IMG/VR virus record: IMGVR_UViG_3300032047_000003
Coordinates: 1 to 64,000 of that record
Length of the DNA: 64,000 nucleotides
From: a virus
Reading direction: 5' to 3' (one strand)
In this document: piece by piece, positions 7,270-13,908 of the stretch
How positions within the stretch are numbered: the first letter of the stretch is position 1
Layout of the letters: each line of letters begins with the position of its first letter
Program-made: the position numbers and the translations under genes
Notes under the pieces: model-generated
Seen by the model: only the letters and a program-made list of their open reading frames with translations
Told to the model about the DNA's origin: nothing
Database searches by the model: none

Positions 7270-8694
7270 ATGAAAAGAAAATTACAACTTAAGCAAATTG
7301 ACATTACCATTGACAATGGTACTCATATTTCAATTGGCGAAACTGACTTAAAAGACAATTCAAACAATATCATTGGTAGAAAACTTGCAATTGACGACAG
7401 TAGCCTAGTTAGTCAATTAAGTACTTTGCAAAGCAATATCAATGCTGTACAAAGTGATGTCGATGGCAATGAAGCAGATGCTGATAATGCGATTGCAGCA
7501 GTCCAAGCTGACGTTGATCAAAATGAAGCTGATGCTGATACTGCAATTGCTGCAGTACAATCCGATGTTGATGCTAATGAAATAGCTGCCAACAACGCGA
7601 TTGCAGCAGTGCAAGCTGACGTTGACCAAAACGAACTTGATTCTGATGCTGCTGACACTGCTTTAAGCAATCGCCTTACCGTACTTGAAGCTGATCCGAC
7701 TACAAAAACTTATGTAGACGGCCAGATCTCAACAACTCTTGCTTCTGAAATGTCTTACAGAGGCGGAATTGATGCTAGTGCTGCAAATCCTCTTCAGGGC
7801 CTTACTGTAGGTAAAGGTGACATGTGGACTGTAACTACTGCTGGTAGTTCATTTGGAGATGCTCTAGCTGTAGGCGACATGGTTATTGCAGAAGTTGCTA
7901 ACGCTTCTATGAGTGGGCTTTCAGATTTTACTTTAGTTCAAAAGAACTTTGACCTAAGCGCTTATTCTACAACTGTTCAAATGAGTGCAGCAATTGCCGT
8001 TGTCCAATCCGATGTTGATCAAAATGAAGCTGACGCTGACGCAGCAATCGCTGCGCTTCAAGCAGATGTAGATCAAAACGAAGTCGATTCTGATGCTGTG
8101 GACACTGCTATTATAGGCGGTGCAGGGCTTGATGCTAATGGTGGCTATAGCGCTCCAGGTAACCAAGCGGCAAATCCATTTCTTCACAATGCTAGCACTC
8201 TTAAAGATGCTGATACTAAGCTCGAAACTGCAGTAGTAGCCAATGAAACCGAAATCCAAAACCTTGCTCAATCTTTAAGCACGGCATCTGGTTTCGATTA
8301 CTGCGCTTACTACACAATGAATGAAACCGATCTAAATGGTCTTGGCTCTACTCAAAATCCTGAGATTAGATTTCAAAATGCTCCTCTTGCAAATTCCCTT
8401 AAAGGTACTCATACTATCGAGTATGATGATGTTGCTGGAATCCAGCGCGACCAAAGTGGAAATATCGTTAGCCAGCATTCTCAAGAAGTACTATTAGGTA
8501 AAATACTAGTTACTTTGAACGGATTGCAATTGAGAGGTAAAACTGGAAACGTTTTTAATGCAGATCCTGAAGAATACGGTGTCATACTTAACAATAACGC
8601 TACTTCTGGTAAAGATGAGCTTGCCATTGAATTTGCAGAAGGACTACTTGACGGAAGTGACGTAATTTGCATCATGATCTCAAGAGGCATATAA
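7270..8694 (+). CDS. Coiled-coil tail-fibre or whisker-like protein in the intein gap
   Basis: The 474-residue protein has a strong GGAGGGG ribosome site. Residues 56-127 are four 18-residue repeats of the type AIAAVQADVDQNEADADT, and residues 241-276 are two more, consistent with a trimeric coiled-coil shaft. Between them is a fibre module with TYVDGQI, SYRGGIDAS and GKGDMWTVTTAG...VGDMVIAEV, typical of phage fibres. The C-terminal 80 residues form a beta-rich NGLQL/DVICIM cap. It is probably a virion appendage. It is the only clearly late-type gene in the + strand replication block and ends 38 nt before a strong terminator, so it looks like a self-contained cassette. Confidence 0.75.
   Translation: MKRKLQLKQIDITIDNGTHISIGETDLKDNSNNIIGRKLAIDDSSLVSQLSTLQSNINAVQSDVDGNEADADNAIAAVQADVDQNEADADTAIAAVQSDVDANEIAANNAIAAVQADVDQNELDSDAADTALSNRLTVLEADPTTKTYVDGQISTTLASEMSYRGGIDASAANPLQGLTVGKGDMWTVTTAGSSFGDALAVGDMVIAEVANASMSGLSDFTLVQKNFDLSAYSTTVQMSAAIAVVQSDVDQNEADADAAIAALQADVDQNEVDSDAVDTAIIGGAGLDANGGYSAPGNQAANPFLHNASTLKDADTKLETAVVANETEIQNLAQSLSTASGFDYCAYYTMNETDLNGLGSTQNPEIRFQNAPLANSLKGTHTIEYDDVAGIQRDQSGNIVSQHSQEVLLGKILVTLNGLQLRGKTGNVFNADPEEYGVILNNNATSGKDELAIEFAEGLLDGSDVICIMISRGI
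7435..7650 (+). repeat. Four in-frame 54-bp repeats in fibre gene
   Basis: Tandem 54-nt units encoding 18 residues with core AVQxDVDxNExxA. The protein copies are better conserved than the DNA, so they are under coding selection and not simple satellite DNA. Confidence 0.85.
7990..8097 (+). repeat. Two further copies of the 54-bp fibre repeat
   Basis: A second block of the same 18-residue unit (residues 241-276), 340 bp after the first block. The two blocks flank the globular YVDGQI/GDMWTV module, suggesting that the module was inserted into one shaft or that the shaft was duplicated. Confidence 0.85.
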
Positions 8695-8732
8695 TATAAC
8701 ATAATATAATAACGTAAAAACTATTGCGTTAG

Positions 8733-8763
8733 CCCCTCGTTGAAAAGCGAGGGGTTTTTTTTT
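8733..8763 (+). terminator. Strong intrinsic terminator after the fibre gene
   Basis: CCCCTCG pairs with CGAGGGG and extends through T-A and T-G pairs to a GAAA tetraloop, followed by nine T residues. It is the best terminator in the window. It separates dnaE fragments 1-2 and the fibre from dnaE fragment 3 and all downstream replication genes. Confidence 0.93.
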
Positions 8764-8778
8764 ACTTAAGGAGTAAAT

Positions 8779-9120
8779 ATGACATTCTTACAAAAAATAA
8801 ACTTGTACTACATACTGTTTTCTACCTGGCTGAAATTTTTCTTTTTATTAATAAGAAGTGATAAGAAATTTCTATTCCTACCAGAAGGCGGAACCAAAAA
8901 AATAAAGCTAATGGCAAGACCTTACATGTTGGAAGAAAAGAAAGAACGCAAAGGTCTCAAAGATAAAACAAAAACAGTCACGTACATAAACGCACTAAGT
9001 AAAACTTTAACAAGAGATGAAAATCAAAAAGAAAATTTTAAAAAATTATTAGAATATACTTTTTTATGGTATTGTTTTGAGCAACACATGGAGTTCCAAA
9101 AAGATGAAGATCAAAGCTAG
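8779..9120 (+). CDS. 113-residue basic hypothetical protein upstream of IntC
   Basis: Unknown. It has a strong AAGGAG 6 nt before ATG and starts only 16 nt after the terminator. A hydrophobic N-terminal segment (residues 8-27, with several Phe and Leu) could be a membrane anchor or signal-like helix. It is followed by a Lys/Glu-rich helical region and a short aromatic stretch (YTFLWYCFEQH). I see no HNH, GIY-YIG or LAGLIDADG motif, so it is not a recognisable homing endonuclease. Its last 17 nt overlap the IntC start. Confidence 0.6.
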   Translation: MTFLQKINLYYILFSTWLKFFFLLIRSDKKFLFLPEGGTKKIKLMARPYMLEEKKERKGLKDKTKTVTYINALSKTLTRDENQKENFKKLLEYTFLWYCFEQHMEFQKDEDQS

Positions 9121-9208
9121 CGAAAACATTGGTTATCATGATGTTTTCGATATTGGCCTTGCTGGCCCACACAACTTTCTCATAGAAGGTGGAATTTTTG
9201 CTTCTAAC
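9104..9208 (+). other. Split intein, C-terminal half (IntC)
   Basis: Codons 1-35 of dnaE fragment 3. Block F is DVFDIGLAGPHNF, block G ends in Ser-Asn, and the +1 residue is Cys, the standard class 1 splice junction. Length (35) and sequence match the cyanobacterial DnaE IntC, which is normally about 36 residues. Confidence 0.94.
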
Positions 9209-10330
9209 TGTTTCAATAAGTCCCACTCTATAGCATACTCCTACTTGACTTATATAACTGCTTACTTAAAAGCAAACTACCCTTGTCAATTCTTTTGCGC
9301 TTTAATGACAACTAGATCTAAATCTTTACAACCTAAAGATTGGGCTCAAAAAGCACCTCAATATGTCAATGAAGCAAGACAGCTAGGAGTAGAAATAAAT
9401 GCACCTAGCGTTAACGCTTCAAATTTAGAATTTACAATATCTCAAAATGAGATATATTTTGGATTAAACGCAATACGAGATGTAGGTAAAACAGCAGCTA
9501 AAAGTATAATGGCGGCAAGGGGAAATACTCCATTTAAAGACGTTTTCGATTTTGTTTCTAGAGTTAATACTCAAAAAGTAAATATAAAAACATTTGTTTC
9601 CCTTGTTAAAGCTGGCGCTTTTGATAAAATGGGCTATTGCAGAATAGAACTTTTAGAAATTTCACAACAGATATACGACTATTACAAAGATATTCAAGAA
9701 TACGCTCAAAGGATTCTTGATATCCAAGAAAGAAACGATTATAACAATATAGTAATTCCCAAAATAGAACGCAGAAATGAACTGCGAAAAATCTACAAAT
9801 CTGAAACCAATAGAAGACTTAAGGAAAAGCAAAAGCTTTCTGAAGCAGACTACACTAAAGTGCAAGTGGAACTAGAAGAGCTTGAAGCGTTAAACCTTAA
9901 AAAGAAAGTTTCGTTAAAAGAGAAAAACGAACCCGTAAAACCAAATGTAACAAAATATCAAAAAATAAAAATAACTCTTGCTCAAATCATTGAACAAGCT
10001 AACTACATAGGTTGTTATTTACAGACTCATCCTGCACAATTTATACAAACTAAAAATAAAATTCAAAACATGAATATAAATCAATATGGTAAAATAGCTG
10101 CAGTAGTTACATCTTTAAAAGAAATAACTACAAAAAAGAATCAAAAAATGGCTTTTTTAGAATTAGATGACTCTCAAACTATATGCGAAGCAGTTATATT
10201 TCCAAGAAGCTATCAAAAAATAATGAATCTAGATCTTAAACAAGGTGAACTTATCATGGCAGAAGTAAAAGTCCAATCTACCGATCCCTATAAGCTCATT
10301 GTCAATAAGATCAATATATATCAAGGATAA
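9104..10330 (+). CDS. dnaE: C-intein fused to DNA polymerase III alpha, fragment 3
   Basis: The 408-residue product begins with a 35-residue IntC (MKIKASENIGYHDVFDIG, then HNFLIEGGIFASN) and continues at C36 with CFNKSHSIAYSYLTYITAYL, the conserved start of the DnaE C-extein. Next come a helix-hairpin-helix region (FGLNAIRDVGKTAAKSI), a long charged coiled coil (about residues 170-260) and an OB fold (GKIAAVVTSLKEITT...KMAFLELDD, near residue 330). The protein stops after the OB fold, so the tau-binding tail of bacterial DnaE is missing. ATG at 9104 is chosen because GGAG lies 10 nt upstream and it matches the usual IntC start. Trans-splicing with IntN should join Y426 of fragment 2 to C36. 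Confidence 0.94.
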   Translation: MKIKASENIGYHDVFDIGLAGPHNFLIEGGIFASNCFNKSHSIAYSYLTYITAYLKANYPCQFFCALMTTRSKSLQPKDWAQKAPQYVNEARQLGVEINAPSVNASNLEFTISQNEIYFGLNAIRDVGKTAAKSIMAARGNTPFKDVFDFVSRVNTQKVNIKTFVSLVKAGAFDKMGYCRIELLEISQQIYDYYKDIQEYAQRILDIQERNDYNNIVIPKIERRNELRKIYKSETNRRLKEKQKLSEADYTKVQVELEELEALNLKKKVSLKEKNEPVKPNVTKYQKIKITLAQIIEQANYIGCYLQTHPAQFIQTKNKIQNMNINQYGKIAAVVTSLKEITTKKNQKMAFLELDDSQTICEAVIFPRSYQKIMNLDLKQGELIMAEVKVQSTDPYKLIVNKINIYQG

Positions 10331-10336
10331 AAAACA

Positions 10337-11416
10337 ATGTCTAAATGGAACGAAGAAGAAGAGCACTTGCTTAAGACCTTAATAAGTACCAAATCCTATG
10401 AAGAAATTTTTTATGCATTTAAAGAAAGACACTCTAAGTGTTTGCCTGGGTTTAAAAAATTTAGATCTTTAAGAGCTATAACTAAAAAATGCGAAAAACA
10501 ATCTATTACACCTCAAAAATATAAAAAATACGAAGACCCTTACAAAAAGCGTTGGGAGAGAATAAAAGATATAACAAAAGAATATAAAGAAAAATCTGAA
10601 AGTTATTCCGTTGGAGTAAATGTAGATGTTTCTAGAAAAATACTTTGCTTATCAGATATACACTTCCCTTTTTCCTTAGAAGATGAATTAAAAAAAGCAT
10701 TAGAAGAGCATGCAGATTCCGATATTGTTGTTTTGAATGGAGACATTCTTGATGGATATATATACTCTACTTTTGCTAAAGCTAAAAGGATTGCTGCTTT
10801 AAAAGAGTATATGGCTGCTTTCGAACTAGTAGAATATTGTTCTCTTAATTTCCCTAAAGTTGTAATAGTAGCTGGAAATCACGACATAAGACCAGCAAGA
10901 GCATTGGCTTCTGCTGGCTTTGAAAAAGAAGAATCTCAAGTTTTAAGACCAGATCTTTTAGCAAGAATTGCTAATGGAGAAAAATTAAACGAAGAAGGAG
11001 ATTTAATAAAAAAACTTGATTTTTCAAATGTTTTCTATGAAAAATATGACGCTTGGTATGTCAGGATAGGTAAAACAATATTTGCTCATCCCTCTGGTTA
11101 CAGAGGTGGCCCTGGTGGAACCGCTCAAAAGCTTTATGAATATTTTATAAAAAGAATGGGAAGTGATGACTTCGACAGTATAGTCGTAGGCCATACTCAT
11201 AAAATTTACAAAGGTGTTTTTTGTAACAAGCTTTTAATAGAACAGGGCGCCATGTGCGACAGACAGCCTTATCAACATAAACCTAATTTAAGATTCCTTC
11301 ATGCTATGAATGGATATTGCATCGTGTATCAAGACAAAGACGGAAATACAGACTTTAATAAAACAACTCCAATATACTTAGGCAGTATGCTGCCTCCAAA
11401 AAAAGGAATACTATGA
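10337..11416 (+). CDS. Calcineurin-like metallophosphoesterase
   Basis: The 359-residue protein has the full metallophosphoesterase motif set: SDIHF (DxH), NGDILDG (GDxxD), AGNHD (GNHD), an AHPSG histidine and VGHTH near the C-terminus, which together bind two metal ions. Residues 1-90 are a basic extension starting KWNEEEEHLLKTL and resembling a Myb/SANT-type helical DNA-binding unit. Substrate is unknown: phage relatives may act on nucleic acid ends or on nucleotides. It lies directly after dnaE fragment 3 with AAGGA before ATG, so a role in DNA processing is plausible. Confidence 0.85.
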   Translation: MSKWNEEEEHLLKTLISTKSYEEIFYAFKERHSKCLPGFKKFRSLRAITKKCEKQSITPQKYKKYEDPYKKRWERIKDITKEYKEKSESYSVGVNVDVSRKILCLSDIHFPFSLEDELKKALEEHADSDIVVLNGDILDGYIYSTFAKAKRIAALKEYMAAFELVEYCSLNFPKVVIVAGNHDIRPARALASAGFEKEESQVLRPDLLARIANGEKLNEEGDLIKKLDFSNVFYEKYDAWYVRIGKTIFAHPSGYRGGPGGTAQKLYEYFIKRMGSDDFDSIVVGHTHKIYKGVFCNKLLIEQGAMCDRQPYQHKPNLRFLHAMNGYCIVYQDKDGNTDFNKTTPIYLGSMLPPKKGIL

Positions 11417-11706
11417 CTCAAAAAAATATATCTATAGAAAAACTTTTAGATTTAGTTACAACTATGAAATTTAAAATAGACGCAACAAATGAACAAATTA
11501 TTAATCTTTCAATGTTGTTTGAATTTATTATGGAAAAGCTTTCAGAACAAAATATAAATCTAAGCACAGAAGATTTTGAGCCTTGGGCTGAGAAGAAATT
11601 TAAAGAGCTTGAAGAAATTGCACAAAAAGCAATCGATAACGGAATAGAAACAAAAATTCAAGAAAGAATTGACGCACACAAAAAGCAATTGGATCTAATG
11701 GAGTAG
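11413..11706 (+). CDS. 97-residue helical protein
   Basis: Unknown. It overlaps the phosphoesterase stop by 4 nt. It is almost entirely helical and charged, with hydrophobic positions at heptad-like spacing (IEKLLDLVTTMKFKI, FKELEEIAQKAI), so probably a small coiled-coil protein. No motif suggests a function. Confidence 0.6.
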   Translation: MTQKNISIEKLLDLVTTMKFKIDATNEQIINLSMLFEFIMEKLSEQNINLSTEDFEPWAEKKFKELEEIAQKAIDNGIETKIQERIDAHKKQLDLME

Positions 11707-11778
11707 CAATGCAAACTAAGTCATTTGAACAATAAGCAAAAAAACATAAGCAAAAATATAATAAAAAATGGAGTAAAA

Positions 11779-12816
11779 ATGGCTTGGTCATTTATAAAAC
11801 ATATTACAGACTACATGTCAAGGCCAAGGTTGGGCAACCAAAAAGCACCAACCTTATGGCCTTCTGAAGCCTCAATGATATTAGAAAACGAATACGGAGA
11901 AAAAGAAAATATTGGAAAATGCAGAAGAGCTATCTTTCTAAGATATCTCAAAGACAACTATATATTTTCTCAAAAGTATTCTCATTACAAATCTCTGATT
12001 GAGGAAATAGACGAACACGGAGTAGAAGTAGACCCTTATATGAGGTGGATATGGGTTCAAGGAAACCTGTATGAAGACTATTTGCTCAACACAGCAAAAG
12101 AAAGCGGCGTATATATAGGCGACCAAGTACAACTATATATACCTAAGTTCAATGTGTCTGGAAAAATAGATATCATTGTAATAAATCCAGAAACGTCAAA
12201 ACTCTCAATTGTAGAAGCAAAAAGCGTTTATGGGTTTAATGCAAATTTTGTATTAGGTTCTCCTTCTGAAAGAAGAAATGGAAAATTAGGAACTCCTAAA
12301 AACTCTTATTTAATGCAACTGGGCTTATACCAGTACTGGTACGCAAATAAAAACGACGAATTTGAAGATGCTCTTCTTGTTTGCGGTGCAAGAGATACTG
12401 GAAAGTATGCTGAATATAAAGTTAAAGTAGAACCTGATCCAGAAAAAGAAGACGAAAAAAATTACGTTTTCTATAGAGGTCATTATCCAAATGAAACGCT
12501 ATGGTGCAATAGCAATATTGCAATAGAAGATATACTTTCGCAATATAAGTACATCCAAGACTCTTTGGACTCTGCAGTAATCCCTGAAAGAGATTTTAAT
12601 ATTCTTTATTCACAAGAAAGAATAGACACTTTATATGAAAGAGGCTTGTTAAATAAGTCTGAAACATCTAGATACGAAAAAAGAAAAAAACAAATAGAAG
12701 AAGGGAAAAATAGAATAAACAAAAGAATAGAAAAAGGCGATTGGCAGTGCAACTTTTGCAACTATAAAAAACTCTGCTACGATTCTAACCTCAACCCAAA
12801 GGAAATATCCACATAA
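11779..12816 (+). CDS. Cas4/RecB-family exonuclease with predicted Fe-S cluster
   Basis: The 345-residue PD-(D/E)XK nuclease has catalytic residues D131 (GKID) and E146-A-K148 (VEAKS), with a Q180 motif (YLMQLGLYQ). Four cysteines in the Cas4/AddB layout (C48 in KCRRA, then C324, C327, C333 in QCNFCNYKKLC) predict a 4Fe-4S cluster. It is likely to process DNA ends for recombination together with the phage RecA. ATG at 11779 is preferred over an upstream TTG (11725) because GGAG sits 5 nt before it. CRISPR genes are absent, so it is a recombination nuclease and not a CRISPR adaptation protein. Confidence 0.85.
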   Translation: MAWSFIKHITDYMSRPRLGNQKAPTLWPSEASMILENEYGEKENIGKCRRAIFLRYLKDNYIFSQKYSHYKSLIEEIDEHGVEVDPYMRWIWVQGNLYEDYLLNTAKESGVYIGDQVQLYIPKFNVSGKIDIIVINPETSKLSIVEAKSVYGFNANFVLGSPSERRNGKLGTPKNSYLMQLGLYQYWYANKNDEFEDALLVCGARDTGKYAEYKVKVEPDPEKEDEKNYVFYRGHYPNETLWCNSNIAIEDILSQYKYIQDSLDSAVIPERDFNILYSQERIDTLYERGLLNKSETSRYEKRKKQIEEGKNRINKRIEKGDWQCNFCNYKKLCYDSNLNPKEIST

Positions 12817-13082
12817 TGATACCAGATACATTTTTCTTCGTATCCGTTAAAGTAGACACACAAGAATACTCTTACGGGCCATACTTGAGACTACACGAAG
12901 CAATAGAAATACTAGTTGATATAGCCCCTTCTATAGGAGCTATTCTTGCAAAAAATAAAAACTATTCATATCAATCTGTAATTCAAGAAAAAATAATAGA
13001 CTTTGAATCTAATGACGGTATATGGAAAGTCATATCAACTCCACTGTCAGAAGAAAAAGCATATCTTAGAAAAAGCAAATAG
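12816..13082 (+). CDS. 88-residue hypothetical protein
   Basis: Unknown. It starts at a one-nt TAATG overlap with the nuclease. Beta-like N-terminus (TFFFVSVKVDTQEYSYGPY), a central helix (LHEAIEILVDIAP) and a C-terminal strand give an alpha/beta mini-fold. It lies between the nuclease and the sugar kinase; nothing indicates its role. Confidence 0.55.
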   Translation: MIPDTFFFVSVKVDTQEYSYGPYLRLHEAIEILVDIAPSIGAILAKNKNYSYQSVIQEKIIDFESNDGIWKVISTPLSEEKAYLRKSK

Positions 13083-13106
13083 AATTATAAATAAGGAGCA
13101 ATAAAT

Positions 13107-13901
13107 ATGAAAAACCTACTTATCGTAGGAGATCCAATTGAAGACATATATGCCACCGTTAAAAATGGAAAAACATTAGCTTCAGCTACTTTAGCAGGAG
13201 GAGCGTCTAACGTTTTTTCAAATGCAAAGAGTCTGCTTTCTAATACTGAGTACTCTAATAATATTTTTTTTGTACCACAAATCTTGTTTACTAATCAGTA
13301 CCTTTACAAAATATTAAGAATCAATGATCAGAAAGATATACATTTGTGCATTACTGAAAATAAAGAAACTTATTATTCCAACTTAAAACACTTGATTCAA
13401 AGACAACTTAATCTTCTTATAGAGAAATCTTCTGAAGAATCTACTGTTATCTTTTCTGACTACAATAAAGGTGTTTTAAATACCGCCTGCCCAAGATATA
13501 AAGGTTTAAAAAAAATAAAAACTGCAATAGTAGATTCGAAGTATAACTCACTTCATTCTGATTTCTTCACTTATGCTGAAAATTATATATTAAGATGCAC
13601 GGGAAAAGAGTATGATCCTCATTTTGCAAAACAATTCCTTTACACAGTATGGACTGATGGAGCAAAGCCGGTTGTACTTTTGGATCAAAAACAAAATGTA
13701 TTAAAAGTTTTTGAAGTTCCTCAAATTGAACCAGTTGACACTTGCGGTGCTGGCGATACATTTACCGCTACTTTAGCCTCTTGCATACATAAAGAAGGTT
13801 TTACTCTTTCGAATCTTGAGAAAGCAATCAAACTATCAATTGAATCGTCTCTTTCAACGGTAATTAAAAAAAGAACAGCAATTACTAATATAAAAATATA
13901 G
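13107..13901 (+). CDS. PfkB/ribokinase-family sugar kinase, HldE kinase-like
   Basis: The 264-residue protein has GDPIEDIY at the N-terminus, the sugar-binding AGGASNV motif (30-36), FSDYNKGVL, and the PfkB signature 2 DTCGAGDTF with catalytic base D217. FSDYNKGVL and the DSKY...DFFTYAENYIL segment resemble the kinase domain of HldE (RfaE), which phosphorylates heptose 7-phosphate at C1 for ADP-heptose synthesis. It is shorter than usual (about 320) because of a compact lid region. A GT9 heptosyltransferase-type gene is encoded at 29251-30201. HldE-like is a homology-by-eye call; another sugar substrate is possible. AAGGAG precedes ATG. Confidence 0.75.
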   Translation: MKNLLIVGDPIEDIYATVKNGKTLASATLAGGASNVFSNAKSLLSNTEYSNNIFFVPQILFTNQYLYKILRINDQKDIHLCITENKETYYSNLKHLIQRQLNLLIEKSSEESTVIFSDYNKGVLNTACPRYKGLKKIKTAIVDSKYNSLHSDFFTYAENYILRCTGKEYDPHFAKQFLYTVWTDGAKPVVLLDQKQNVLKVFEVPQIEPVDTCGAGDTFTATLASCIHKEGFTLSNLEKAIKLSIESSLSTVIKKRTAITNIKI

Positions 13902-13908
13902 GAAAAAC

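Noticed and set aside
7435-8097. Direct repeats as a CRISPR array or replication origin iterons
   Set aside because: The repeats are in-frame coding units with synonymous variation and no spacers.
7417-8702. Several - strand open frames opposite the fibre gene
   Set aside because: They arise from the repetitive fibre codons read on the opposite strand; Cys/Ile-rich repetitive products without ribosome sites.
8779-9120. 113-aa gene as a homing endonuclease for the split intein
   Set aside because: No LAGLIDADG, HNH, GIY-YIG or PD-(D/E)XK motif is visible; hydrophobic N-terminus and Lys/Glu helices do not fit.
11725-11778. Upstream TTG start for the Fe-S nuclease
   Set aside because: It has no Shine-Dalgarno site, whereas ATG 11779 has GGAG at good spacing; the extra residues are Lys/Asn-rich and unrelated to the fold.
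11779-12816. Cas4-like gene as part of a phage CRISPR system
   Set aside because: No repeat-spacer array and no cas1, cas2 or effector gene in the window; the RecA and replication context fits recombination.
13086-13093. T4 late promoter-like TATAAATA upstream of the sugar kinase
   Set aside because: It ends 13 nt before the start codon and overlaps the ribosome site region, so a transcript from it would have almost no leader; chance in A+T-rich DNA is likely.
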